Of a DNA stretch of 64,000 bases, positions 53,665-63,639 are shown piece by piece. The notes below the pieces were generated by a model. It saw only the letters and a program-made list of their open reading frames with translations, made no database searches and was not told the DNA's origin. Position 1 is the stretch's first letter, and every line of letters begins with the position of its first letter. The stretch comes from JBBQVS01 sp963792705. GTDB lineage: Bacteria; Chloroflexota; Ktedonobacteria; Ktedonobacterales; Ktedonobacteraceae. Where the stretch lies: the NCBI GenBank assembly GCA_963792705.1, contig CAWBXD010000012.1:748296-812295 (forward strand), read 5' to 3'. The position numbers and the translations under genes were made by a program.

Positions 53665-53865
53665 TCATTCTTTTCTTATAAAATCGCTTTTGTAACGAAT
53701 ATATGTATCTTTATCATCAGGAACTCCCCTCAATATGCTCGTTGAAGGTTGAAAGTCTTTCCGTAACATTGCTCTCTGGCTAATATAAGTATACAGATGA
53801 GGCAAACTCATGGCTGATTTCGTCAAGCACTTTAAAATAGATTGGTTATGTTGTTGGTGGAACAT
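53665..53865 (-). CDS. possible small ORF upstream of the 53.4-kb gene
   Basis: 66 residues; its TGA stop is 8 bp before the next start. No ribosome site is seen at its ATG and no family is recognised. It may be a leader gene, the decayed front part of one longer gene, or chance. Confidence 0.25.
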   Translation of the reverse strand: MFHQQHNQSILKCLTKSAMSLPHLYTYISQRAMLRKDFQPSTSILRGVPDDKDTYIRYKSDFIRKE

Positions 53866-53909
53866 TTATACAAACTTTACAATTGTCTGCAAATTTTTAT
53901 ACACGTTTC

Positions 53910-53927
53910 TGCTATAATCAAGGTATG
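53910..53927 (+). promoter_or_regulatory. extended -10 promoter, leaderless start of the response regulator
   Basis: TGCTATAAT (TATAAT at 53913-53918) ends 6 bp before the ATG at 53925. A start 7 bp past the box would be the A of ATG. No ribosome site is present at proper spacing. Confidence 0.55.
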
Positions 53928-54668
53928 AAAATACTGGTGATTGAAGACGAAGCGAATATTACACAGGTGATCCGCCTGTACTTAGAGCAAGCGGAATTTA
54001 CTGTACTAAGCGCGAGCGATGGTGTTGCTGGCTTAGAGTTACATGCCCGCGAACATCCTGATCTGGTCATTCTGGACTTGATGTTGCCTGCACTCGATGG
54101 CATGGAGGTGTGCCGTCGTATTCGTGCATGGGCCAGCACACCCATTCTTATGCTCACGGCCCGACAAGGTGAAGAGGACCGCATCTCTGGCCTAGAGATG
54201 GGTGCCGATGATTATCTTGTGAAGCCCTTTAGCCCACGCGAATTGGTAAGCCGTGTCAAGGCGATTTTACGCAGGAGCACAGCTATACAAAACGGGACAA
54301 AAGAACAAGAGCAAAGTCCCGAAGAAACACACAAGAAAAATGGGGAAGAACTTCGCTTTGATACCCTCATCATCACCATTCCAGCGCGACGCGTGACCAT
54401 TGCGGGTCAACCTATCACATTGACGGTGAAAGAATTTGATCTGCTTGTCACCCTTGCCTCAGCCCCTGATCGCGTCTTCACGAGAGAAGCATTGCTCAAT
54501 CAAGTATGGGGTTACACCTATCTTGGTGATGGACGTACTGTAGATGTACATATCGGGACACTACGCAAGAAGATGGAAGCGGTCAAGGATGCGCCACATT
54601 ATATCCAGACCGTGTGGGGTGTAGGCTATAAGTTTGTGCCATCATCTACAACGGCAGGGAAGTTGTAA
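53925..54668 (+). CDS. OmpR/PhoB-family response regulator
   Basis: 247 residues. The receiver has VIEDE and the phosphoacceptor D51 (LVILDLMLP), Lys in YLVKPFSPREL. The winged-helix output domain has LTVKEFDLLVTLASAPDRVF and RTVDVHIGTLRKKM. It should bind DNA as a dimer when phosphorylated. The longer frame to 53883 uses TTG and no ribosome site, so I chose ATG 53925. The kinase gene follows 14 bp later. Confidence 0.93.
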   Translation: MKILVIEDEANITQVIRLYLEQAEFTVLSASDGVAGLELHAREHPDLVILDLMLPALDGMEVCRRIRAWASTPILMLTARQGEEDRISGLEMGADDYLVKPFSPRELVSRVKAILRRSTAIQNGTKEQEQSPEETHKKNGEELRFDTLIITIPARRVTIAGQPITLTVKEFDLLVTLASAPDRVFTREALLNQVWGYTYLGDGRTVDVHIGTLRKKMEAVKDAPHYIQTVWGVGYKFVPSSTTAGKL

Positions 54669-54682
54669 AAGGGGTGATCGCC

Positions 54683-56173
54683 GTGAAAAGATACCTTCAT
54701 CGCATGCCCCTCAGTCTACGCACGAAACTCGTATTGAGTTATCTCATGGTCGCGCTTGGGGCAATTCTAATTCTTGCTATTGTAGTCGTACTTGCAATTC
54801 AAAGCTACTTTGCTAACTCTCAAATAGATAACCTGCGTATGCCTACAGAGTATGAAGCCCAGCAAATTGCGGGATATTACGATAGTACATCGGGAACATT
54901 TCCGGGTGTTAACTCAACTATCAGTCGTTTTAGCCTGACCCTGCAACTGGTGGTGGGTAAGGATGGTCACTTAACTTTTCCTATAGATATCCTCGATGGG
55001 TCTACAGGAAATACAAATGTAGAGAATACAGTTACTCAGGCTCTTACGCAATCACTTGCTGGACAAGAGGCACAGGGACGTTTTCAAGCTTCACCTCACG
55101 ATCAGCCGACGCAATTTGTCTATGTAAGCGTACCGATACGTCGTAATGGGCAAGCCAACGGGCAAATTATTGGTGCGATCTTGCTTGCTCAACCTGCGGA
55201 ATATCCTAACGGTACACCGAGCGTGTTCTTGCGAAATGTGAATATTGCTGTACTTGTGAGTGGTACTGGTATTGCGCTTATTGTAATCTTGTTTAGTCTC
55301 CTGATGGCACGTCAGTTGACACGACCAGTAGAAGCACTCACGGTCGCGGCAGAGCAAATGAAGCGCGGCAAATATACTGAGCGCGTTATAGTCCCAAAGA
55401 CGCAAGATGAGTTGAGTCAACTCGCGCTAACCTTTAATGCAATGGCCGATACGATTGAATCGGATGTCAACGAACTACGAAAACAAGACCAGATGCGTCG
55501 TGAACTGATTGCCAATATCGCACACGATCTCGCCACACCGCTCACAGCCGTACAGGGGTTTAGTGAAGCACTCGCGGATGATCTAATCTCGAAACCAGAG
55601 GCACGGCACGAGACGGCCCAATTGATTGGACGCGAAGTGCAACGTCTCCGTCGCCTCGTGGCAGATATGCAGCAGATGTCATCATTGGAGTCGGGCCAAA
55701 TCAAACTCGATCTCGCGCCACTTGATCTTTATTCGCTTGTGGATGAGACGTTAGCGGTGCTCATGCCAGAATGTGAAGAGGCTGGCATTCGTATATGTAA
55801 CGAGATTGCGCCTAACACACCACTTGTGTTAGCGGATAGTGACCGTATCACGCAAGTGCTGCTCAATCTGCTTGACAACGCTCGGCGGCATACGCTCGTA
55901 GGTGGCAGCATCACCGTGTCTGCTCAAAGGGCGGTAGATGCGCTCAAGGTGTCGGTCAGCGATACAGGGGTAGGTATTGACGCAAAGGATTTGCCACACA
56001 TCTTTGAACGCTTCTATCGTGCCGACCGTTCGCGCACGGGCGCGACGGGTGGCAGTGGTCTGGGCCTGTCGATTGTCAAAGCTATTATTGTGGCACATAG
56101 AGGCGACATTAGCGCGGAAAGTACGCCAGGGGAGGGGACGTGTGTCTCGTTCACGCTCCCACTCGCGGCCTAG
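54683..56173 (+). CDS. HAMP-domain sensor histidine kinase, partner of the upstream regulator
   Basis: 496 residues from GTG 54683 (GGGGTGAT upstream); GTG 54674 is an alternative. Two spans (about 15-40 and 175-205) flank an outer sensor region. HAMP (RQLTRPVEALTVAAEQMKRG), H-box LIANIAHDLATPLT, N-box LLNLLDNARRHT, G1 DTGVGI and G2 GGSGLGLSIV follow. It forms a classical pair with the response regulator. The signal is unknown. Confidence 0.93.
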   Translation: MKRYLHRMPLSLRTKLVLSYLMVALGAILILAIVVVLAIQSYFANSQIDNLRMPTEYEAQQIAGYYDSTSGTFPGVNSTISRFSLTLQLVVGKDGHLTFPIDILDGSTGNTNVENTVTQALTQSLAGQEAQGRFQASPHDQPTQFVYVSVPIRRNGQANGQIIGAILLAQPAEYPNGTPSVFLRNVNIAVLVSGTGIALIVILFSLLMARQLTRPVEALTVAAEQMKRGKYTERVIVPKTQDELSQLALTFNAMADTIESDVNELRKQDQMRRELIANIAHDLATPLTAVQGFSEALADDLISKPEARHETAQLIGREVQRLRRLVADMQQMSSLESGQIKLDLAPLDLYSLVDETLAVLMPECEEAGIRICNEIAPNTPLVLADSDRITQVLLNLLDNARRHTLVGGSITVSAQRAVDALKVSVSDTGVGIDAKDLPHIFERFYRADRSRTGATGGSGLGLSIVKAIIVAHRGDISAESTPGEGTCVSFTLPLAA

Positions 56174-56203
56174 TTTTGAGCATTTCAAAAGGGAAAAAGG
56201 GGC

Positions 56204-56232
56204 TTGACGAGGCTTGGACGACATGATATAGT
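56204..56232 (+). promoter_or_regulatory. promoter of tRNA-Phe
   Basis: TTGACG (56204-56209), 17 bp, TATAGT (56227-56232), with the start about 7 bp before the tRNA. Confidence 0.88.
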
Positions 56233-56245
56233 AGTCACACAGCAA

Positions 56246-56298
<53 letters not shown>

Positions 56299-56318
<20 letters not shown>

Positions 56319-56399
56319 CTTTTCATTGTATCAAGAGTGCCTCAAGCCGCTTCACAGCACGCTTGAGGCACTACTCATTTCTCCCGTTTTTGCGGGTTG
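56299..56399 (+). other. left end of the probable island (attachment-like duplication) with tRNA terminator
   Basis: From the tRNA T-loop through the downstream hairpin (arms 56336-56347 and 56361-56372) to TTGCGGGTTG. This stretch resembles 63902-64000 over about 100 bp with roughly 70% identity by eye. Directly inside lies TTGACAGCAAAACTGACAGC (from 56397). Confidence 0.6.
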
Positions 56400-56403
56400 A
56401 CAG

Positions 56404-56701
56404 CAAAACTGACAGCAATATGGACATCCTCATTCTTTCAGTGCTCAATTCAGCTTTTCCATCGCATCTTTTTGCTCTTCCATCCCCTGCTCATTATCGA
56501 ACTAGGCTTCGATCCCACGCTCGATCCCCCTGCCTCTACGGCTTCAACGCCCAAGCCACTGTACTTTGCGACTTTTGGTTGCGTCAACAACTGCATACTC
56601 TGGACACCAAGGTCTTAGACGCTCTGCTTCACGCCATCGTTCACGCTCTGCGTGTCCACATTCCTAGTCTGGGTGAAACTATAATGGTACCAATTTCCTG
56701 A
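56404..56701 (+). pseudogene. transposase remnant
   Basis: Two frames read like an N-terminal part of a Chloroflexota transposase: PLLIIELGFDPTLDP in one frame and then YGFNAQATVLCDFWLRQQL, LDALLHAIVHALRVHIPSLG in another. The change of frame near 56510-56550 and lack of downstream catalytic parts mark it as decayed. The similarity is from memory of such proteins; a search would be decisive. Confidence 0.45.
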
Positions 56702-57366
56702 TGCATCTGCATCTCTCGTGTTAAGCTGTACAATAGAAAGAATTCTCATTTTGCTCGACTCGCTCAAGTGGCCAATTCCTCATACGAGCATTTCCCCAAA
56801 AAGTTGCCAGAGCACGAGAGTTGCGGATGAGAACCATCAATTCAGGGCACAGTAAGAAGTTAAAGAGAGTGGCAAACGGAGAGGACAAGCGAAGCTCTTT
56901 AAACGTGGTAGTGGGCGGCTTCGTCGGATTTTATAAATGACAGCCGCCCGTTGTATCCAGCTCAAAGACTCTGCTTTTGGGGTGTATTACCACTATTTGG
57001 TCACTCGCAAAATGAAAGCGCGAAGGGCACTCATCGTAGCGATGTGTCTGCTTGTGGTAGCATGACGGCTCATGAAGACGGGAGAAATGCATGCTCCGAC
57101 GAAGGTGTGCTCAGCCTGTCGCTCAACCTCGAGGTTGAGCGACAGGCTGAGCACACCTTCCGTCGGGAAGTCGGGGACTCAAGGGCTTGACGAATTCTAT
57201 GGCTTCTTTCCGTGATAGCTATACAATAAAGTAAACAGCAAAAGAAATAGTAAGCTGCGAAGTTAATCTAACAACACCGATACCTCAAATATACTAGCAC
57301 TTCCACGAAATGTGTGTGACCCTAACAAAGTGGTGGTCTACTTTAACCTTATTCATTAGTTGTTGA
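56702..57366. other. gene-free region with hairpins
   Basis: Contains a GGGCGGCT/AGCCGCCC stem (about 56913-56948) and the 60-bp perfect palindrome at 57101-57160. The rest is AT-rich with no convincing gene. Confidence 0.5.
57101..57160. repeat. 60-bp perfect palindrome without spacer
   Basis: The arms 57101-57130 and 57131-57160 are exact reverse complements, meeting at CTC|GAG. Five further pairs extend the arms after one unpaired base (57096-57100 with 57162-57166). Confidence 0.95.
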
Positions 57367-58407
57367 CTAATCATTTTGAGAAAAATTCCACTGGCTGCTA
57401 TGGTCTTTGAACCAATCTACAGTCTTACGCAAACCTTCTTCAATGCTTATCTCAGGCGTCCAATCGGTGTGACTACGAATTTTCCTATTATCACATGTGA
57501 AACGAGGAATATCATGATGACGCTTTCGGTCTTCGCCTTCCGCTGTTATTATCTTGAAGTTTGGGATCTCCATGATATCTGCAAGTCTTCCTGCGAGCGA
57601 ACCAATATTATAAGCAACACCAGAACCTATGTTGACTATTTCGATGCTGTTAGAACGTGAACTCGGATAGCTACGAAAATCAATAGTTAAGACAGCAATA
57701 ATACCCCTTACGGTATCTTGAACATATGTAAAGTCGCGTTCGGTTATATTACCCAAATGAAGAACACTGTTCACGCTTAATTGTTTGATAATTTCGGGGA
57801 TAATGTAAGGATGTGTAGCACGAGGGCCATAACAATTGAATAAACGAGCGATCACAACAGGAGTACTATTCTCACCCGTAGACGAAAACGTGGAAGAAAT
57901 CCTGTCGCAATACGTTTCTGCAAGATATTTGGACTTAGCATAAATGCTTCCAGGATTTATAGGCTCATTTTCTGAAAGTATCGGCATCGCACTGATGCCA
58001 TATACCTCACAAGTCGAAATGTGTACGACACGTTTTATATAATATTCTTTCGCGATGTTGAGAATAACTTCAGTTCCTCGTGAATTTATTTCATAACATC
58101 GCTCAGGATATTTATTTGTAGCAGGGATAAAGGGATCCCCCACACAGTTGACTATATAGTCAACCGAGTACTTTCTCATTGTTTCATGCAAGAGCGGCTC
58201 ATTATGTATATCTCCTTCAATTGTAATTAACTGACCGCTTCTTTTAAATTCATCATTTATATCCTCAAAGTTTCGATAAGTCCCATGCAAATAATTGTCA
58301 TAACTTATAACTATCGCTCCATAGTTCAAGAGTTCTCTAACCAGTGAAGAACCGATAAAGCCAGCTCCTCCGGTGACTAATACTACATCGTTTTGCACTA
58401 CTGCCAT
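57367..58407 (-). CDS. NAD-dependent sugar-nucleotide epimerase/dehydratase
   Basis: 346 residues. Extended SDR with VLVTGGAGFIGSSLVRELLN, Ser/Thr in HISTCEVYG and Tyr/Lys in IYAKSKYLAETY, RLFNCYGPR and ERDFTYVQDT. It is related to UDP-glucuronate decarboxylase and dTDP-glucose dehydratase groups; which sugar is made is not clear. It is intact and AT-rich, while its island neighbours are broken, suggesting it is still selected or arrived more recently. Confidence 0.87.
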   Translation of the reverse strand: MAVVQNDVVLVTGGAGFIGSSLVRELLNYGAIVISYDNYLHGTYRNFEDINDEFKRSGQLITIEGDIHNEPLLHETMRKYSVDYIVNCVGDPFIPATNKYPERCYEINSRGTEVILNIAKEYYIKRVVHISTCEVYGISAMPILSENEPINPGSIYAKSKYLAETYCDRISSTFSSTGENSTPVVIARLFNCYGPRATHPYIIPEIIKQLSVNSVLHLGNITERDFTYVQDTVRGIIAVLTIDFRSYPSSRSNSIEIVNIGSGVAYNIGSLAGRLADIMEIPNFKIITAEGEDRKRHHDIPRFTCDNRKIRSHTDWTPEISIEEGLRKTVDWFKDHSSQWNFSQND

Positions 58408-58896
58408 AATTACTATTCCCTTAAATTTTAGATTTTACATTTCATGTACATAATCTATTCACGAATATAACCGAAGAAATAGACTACTAGAACACGATAT
58501 GGTGGTATTTTACATTCTGTTACAATGATACTCATCGAAACAAACATGTTTTTACAATTGCTAACTATATAACAAAACAAACAATAAGACAATAGCAAAT
58601 GAAAAAAATATTTATATCATTGGATTGTACAGTTTTTGTTAACAGGTTGAAGTATTGAGGTTGGGGGATGAAATCTAAAATGGTCTTGAGGTCTTGACAG
58701 AACATAGGTGAGAAGCTAAATTCTCGATAAAAAAACTGATTTTTTTGAAAGCCAACTAGTACTCTGGACTAATCAGGGATTGTGTCAAAATTTTACAATG
58801 CATAAAGTGCTCATTTATAAAGAGTATAAACGCGTCTATGAAATAATTTGTTTACAAAACAAATTATCAACAAAATATTTCTATCATTTTGTACAT
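58408..58896. other. 489-bp AT-rich intergenic region
   Basis: Low G+C sequence between the epimerase promoter side and the end of a pseudogene. No gene, RNA or clear repeat is seen. Confidence 0.4.
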
Positions 58897-61260
58897 TTAA
58901 AAGAGAACATCTAACTTACGAGCAATAATGCTTGCTTCCTCTTTACCAGGCAAGTTCATTTCGATGTAATAATTTATAGCTGATGCAAGCAAAGCGCGAC
59001 CCTCATCTTCCTTATTAAGCCGTTCAATCAGAAAACGTCCTAGCTCTAAGCAAGTTGGAGCCATAATACGAGGGTTTTTGAGCGAGTTACCTAAATCTAC
59101 GTTCGCACGATAGAGTTTCTCGCTAGACTCAAAGTCACCCTGCACTTCTGCGATACGAGCAAGCTGAGAGAGCGCTATACTTTCGCCCCTCAAGTCGTTC
59201 ATCATATGGAGCTTATATACCGCTTCTTGCAAGAGACTCTTCGCTTCTTCGTATCTTTCATTTACTAAAGCAACCTGTCCTAACCAGGTGAGTACCCAAC
59301 CCTCACTTTGCAGATCATGAACCTTGTGTAAAATATCAAAAGCTTGGTGCAATATCTTTTCAGCCTCAAGGTACTCTTTGTCAACAAGTGCGATCTCTCC
59401 TAAAAAGGAAAGGCAAACACCTTTACTGTGCTGATCCTGCCGTTTTTCAGATATCTTCAAGTATTGATGATAATACGCTTTCGCCTCTTCTAGTTGAAGG
59501 CGAGTGAGAGCCAATCGACCTAGGTAGCCAATAACCCAACCTTCGCCTCGTATATGTCCAGCCTTACGATGAATAGTCAAAGCGTCTTTGTAAAGCTTCT
59601 CAGCCGTATCCAATTCTCCACGGTCATGTTGTATTTGGCCTAAGAAGGCAAGCGTCCAACCTTCGTCACGCAAGTTTCTTTCAGATTGAAGAATTGGTAA
59701 AGCATCCTTCTAAAGACTCTCTGCCCTTTCTAGGTCTCCTGATTTCCTTGCAAGCCGCCCAAAGTTATACAAAGCCACCCCCTCAGTTCGTTTTCTTTCA
59801 CTGACGTGCAAACTCAAGGCTGAGCTCGTAGTAATATTGAGATTTGCTCAAACCTTCACTACTAGGGCCCGGTTCATTTCCGCTTGTCCACTGAAGTGCA
59901 TTCGCGTAGCTTCATGCTAGTCTTGCCAAGGAAAGAAAGTCATCACGCTTTTTTGTTTTCTGGCTTATCACTTTTGCAGCATCAATAGCCCAAGGCAAAT
60001 AGCGCAAACTCCTGTCCGTGAGCCAACGATCACTCCAGAGATATTGCATACTTGAGCAAATTGCTACCACCAGTTCGTTTTGATTATGCTCATACGCCCA
60101 TTCCAATGATGCTGAAATATTCAGGATATCTTGGTCGAGAGCTGATGCAATCTCATCCAAATCTCGCGCTCTCATGCAGTAATCTATTGGAGTATTCGGC
60201 ATAGTAACTCGCAAGGGCTTTAAAGGTGTCACGCCGCTTTTCCTCTATCCAAGACCCGAATTTCTTGTCGGCGAGTGCATATAATAATGGGTGAAGACGA
60301 AATCGTACGTTGTCACTTATTTTTCTTGGCATATTATCATTGAGAAATGCATTTACTAGTGACCGCATTACTAGCGTATTCGTGTATAGTTCTGGAGTTG
60401 GTAGATGCAATGCATGTGCAAGTGCGATAGTCGCGTTACGACTGAAATCTATCGTAGCAAAAACCGCTAAAGCACTAAAGAGCGATTGAGCCTCCTCAGC
60501 TAGGGCTTCGATACTTTGACTGAAAATATTTTCCACGGCTTGGGGCATTTCAAGTTCTGGTAACTCAAATACCCCCTCGTGGCTTCTAACTTGTCGGCAA
60601 CAACCTCTAGGTCAAAAGATAGGTTAGTCGCATTCGCGGCTGCCAGATTGACAGCAAGAGTATGACGATCCAGTGCATTCACAATACGGTGTATCGCGCT
60701 TCGCTCGTTTCCGTTAAAATCGGATATGTTGCTCTTTCCAAACGAATGAACAAAGAGGTCAAGAGCTTCCTCAGATGAGAGAAGACCAAGGGTACGAGTT
60801 GCATCCAAAGGTACGGATGTACTTGGCAATACCTGCCGTGAGGTTAGTAAAAGCGTAGCACCTGTTGCATGTAAAGAGTTTACAACTTGCTCAATGGGAA
60901 ATTCTGGCTGGATGTTGTCTAACACAATCAAAACCTTCTTCCCATTGAACAACTGATACGCAAGTTCCCAGAAATCTCCTAGATCATTTACTTCAGGTAC
61001 CCTGCGATTAAAATCAAAGCGCGAAAGCACTTGTAGCAAAACTTCAGTAGCCTTTTTGAAATGTTCGCAGGATACCACTACAATACCATCACTAAAAAAA
61101 CCTTCTTTTCGCAACTTGCGTATGGCAACCGCTGCTAATGAAGACTTTCCGATACCTCCGATCCTCGTATAGCAGTTATACTCGCTATCTCACCTAATTT
61201 CAATCTTTCTAGGAGCCATTTCAAGTCTCCTTCACGACCTACAAAGTAAGGAGGTTCCAT
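58897..61260 (-). pseudogene. decayed NB-ARC (STAND) ATPase with TPR repeats
   Basis: The order on the minus strand is EPPYFVGREGDLKWLLERLK near the start, P-loop GGIGKSS, Walker B KKVLIVLDNI, TSRQVLPSTSVPLD, a winged-helix region (ENIFSQSIEALAEEAQSLFS), then at least six TPR units (for example AEKLYKDALTIHRK). Intact homologues of this kind are one protein of about 780 residues. Here the frame changes near 61150-61200, 60540, 60200 and 59800. In-frame stops occur at 59912-59914 (TGA where CGA is expected) and 59710-59712 (TAG where Tyr is expected in a TPR). The 3' fragment (58897-59709) is still open. Confidence 0.88.
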
Positions 61261-61675
61261 GAGAGTTCCCTCTTCAAAGGAATCTTACTTAAGAATACGT
61301 TCTCTCGCTTTATTAACTCATCCGCCAACTTCTTATTTTGTGCTGTCTCGTAAGCAACGGAAACTTCTAGATGTTCACCTTTCGAGTCCTGAAATTCCTC
61401 ACTAAGATCACCTGCATTAGTTTTTATTGCTTTATTAATAGTCTCAGCCAGTTCGCCTAATTTAAGCCCAAGAACATACTCATATTTCTGTATCATATCT
61501 AAAGAAGGCGTCTTGTTACCTGTTTCAACAGTAAACAAATAACTTTTCGAGTATCCTACTAGCTTTGCCATATCTATAAGACGTATATTCTTACTTTGCC
61601 GCGCAAGCCTCATCTTGGCTCCAAGTGGAAGTATTCCAATGTTCTCGATACTGAAAGCCTTGTCTTACGGCCCAT
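61239..61675 (-). pseudogene. XRE/HTH regulator, N-terminal frame probably broken
   Basis: A helix-turn-helix is clear (LIDMAKLVGYSKSYLFTVET then GNKTPSLDMIQKYEYVLGL). The frame opens with ATG at 61613 and GGAG upstream and gives 124 residues. A better ribosome site (GAAGAAGGTGAC) precedes ATG 61675, whose frame meets a stop after 21 codons. One missing base near 61647 would join it to the in-frame ENIGILPLGAK that precedes the HTH. It was probably fused to, or coupled with, the NB-ARC gene, whose start overlaps this 3' end. Confidence 0.6.
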
Positions 61676-61712
61676 ATGTCACCTTCTTCTAAAACAGTTC
61701 ACTATGCAATAG

Positions 61713-61746
61713 AACAATTATACAACATTCATGAAACAATTATACA
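61713..61746. promoter_or_regulatory. direct repeats upstream of the HTH gene
   Basis: AACAATTATACA at 61713-61724 and again at 61735-61746, 22 bp apart (two helical turns), each containing TATAAT on the minus strand. This fits an HTH operator or tandem promoters between the divergent HTH and kinase genes. No other feature is seen in 61676-62093. Confidence 0.4.
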
Positions 61747-62093
61747 GTTTGATAAAACAAAATGACATGTTTAGTATCGGAGTCTTGGAACCAAATTATC
61801 GGTGAACATCTCATTATTCTGAGAGGTATACCCAACTAAAACTACTAAATTTTATGATTTACAGGTAGTTTTTTATGTATAATTACAACACAAAGAAAAC
61901 TATAGAATAAACTATAGAACTATTAGACTTAAAGGATGGAGCAGTATCAAATACACATGACTTTATAATAGCCCTCAAGTGGTTCAAGTAGCTTTAGGTA
62001 ACAGTAGACTGAAAACGAAATATTTTAGCAGGTTTAGGTATTCGTAAAACAGTTCAACTATCTACCCGTACTTATCGCTTCAGGAGGGGTGCA

Positions 62094-63281
62094 ATGAATT
62101 ATTCAGGACACATGTTGGGTCACTACCGCTTGAATGGTTTAATAGGAAGTGGGGGATTTGCCGATGTATATGACGCTCACGACATCTTTCTAGAAAGGCA
62201 CGTTGCGATCAAAGTGTTACACCCTCAAATCACACAAATTGAGCGCAAAAGTTTCTTAAAAGAAGCGCGTGTTGTGAATAGTATGGAGCATCATAACATC
62301 ATAAAGGTAATCGAATTTGATGTAGATAACGGCATCCCCTATATTGTAATGAGTCACGCTCCTAATGGTTCATTCCGTGATCTTTATCCACTTAGGTGAA
62401 CTGATTTCCCTGCAAATCATTTGCAATGTTTGGCAGGTTGCTGATGCGCTTGACTACATTCATGATCGAGGTTTTGTTCATCAAGATGTCAAACCATCAA
62501 ACCTGTTAATCGGAGGAGATAACACGGTACTGCTTACAGATTTCGAAATCGTGACACGTATTCGTAACAAAGAGCCGCAGAGAAAAACAATTACCAATAG
62601 GAACAGCAGCATATATAGCTCCAGAGCGACTTAATGGTAGATCGCTACCAGCAAGTGATCAGTATTCCTTGGCGGTGGTTGTCTACAGAGTGGTTAACAG
62701 GTGAAGAGCTTTTTTCTGGTACAACCAATGAAATACTGTGGCAGCAAGTGGATCCGAGTCCCCCAATTTCGCGTCTTTCGGAACTGGGTATTCCTGATGC
62801 AATTGGAATAGTCTTGAGAAAAGCACTATCAAAAAGGCCCGAAGACCGCTTCAAAGGTGTATTGGATTTTGCATTAGCTTTAGATCAAGCTAGAAATGTC
62901 GAACAGGAACATAGGTGGTCAAGCTTACTATTAACCCTCATAAAGGCATTTCTCTCGGTTATGTTCTCCAGTATAGTACTTTATAGCGCGGGTATGGGGA
63001 CAAACGGAGTACTCCTTGTTGGAGGTGTTATTCTATTAGTGGTCTCCTTGACAGGAGCAATTGTACAGCAAAATAAATTCCTACTTAACGTTACCATTGT
63101 GAGTTTCATCGGTGCTGCCATCTTCGGTTTCGTTCTCGCTTCTTATGTGGCTTTCCTTTTAGCTCTGCTAGCCCTTTTCATTCTTGCATTTCTCGTTGGA
63201 TGCGTTATTCGCTTCACATTACTCCAAAGTAAAAGCGAAAGCGTAGTAGGGCTGGTTACTTCAATTAGTAGTTGTCCCTGA
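62094..63281 (+). pseudogene. Ser/Thr protein kinase with C-terminal membrane spans, frameshifted
   Basis: The Pkn-type start is GHYRLNGLIGSGGFADVYD, with HVAIKVLHPQ (Lys) and then EARVVNSMEHHNIIKVIEFD. The frame breaks near 62390, after which LISLQIICNVWQVADALDYI, HQDVKPSNLL (HRD Arg is Gln) and LLTDFEIV (DFG is DFE) follow. It breaks again near 62590 (then PIGTAAYIAPERLNGRSLPA) and near 62690 (then EWLTGEELFSGTTNEILWQQ). Four spans close the protein. GGAGG precedes the ATG. Three frameshifts plus altered catalytic residues show it is inactive. Confidence 0.87.
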
Positions 63282-63311
63282 CGGTGATCTTTAAGCGTTC
63301 AAGAAGGTAGA

Positions 63312-63354
63312 TTTTCAAAAGAGATTTCAACGATATGAATATCTCTTTTGAAAA
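63312..63354. terminator. hairpin after the kinase pseudogene
   Basis: Perfect 14-bp arms (63312-63325, 63341-63354), TTTTCAAAAGAGAT and its complement. Probably the old terminator of the kinase gene. Confidence 0.6.
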
Positions 63355-63430
63355 CTCTAGACTCCTCACTGTTTTTCAACATATACACCCGTTTTTACAC
63401 ATTTTAAGACCAGGAGGCTAAACTAAATTT

Positions 63431-63520
63431 ATGGAGACAATAATTATCCTTATCCTAATATCATTCATCTTAGGTGTTATAACAGGTATATCCTTATCAA
63501 AGCCAACAATTTTACGGTAA
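63431..63520 (+). CDS. possible 29-residue membrane peptide
   Basis: ATG at 63431, stop TAA at 63518-63520. The peptide METIIILILISFILGVITGI then SLSKPTILR is one membrane span with a basic tail. AGGAGG lies 13 nt before the ATG, rather far. Candidate only; no family can be assigned. Confidence 0.35.
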   Translation: METIIILILISFILGVITGISLSKPTILR

Positions 63521-63547
63521 GCCCTATTGTAAATTAATCTCTATCAG

Positions 63548-63604
63548 CTTGAATACATTTAAAGCATGCAGTGAGTTTCACTGCATGCTTTAAATGTATT
63601 CAAG
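63548..63604. repeat. 27-bp perfect inverted repeat, 3-nt loop
   Basis: Arms 63548-63574 and 63578-63604. No T run on either side, so it may be a terminator of the small peptide gene or a separate element. Confidence 0.85.
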
Positions 63605-63639
63605 TCAAATTAGTAATAAGCAAGCAAAGTTACTGCAAA

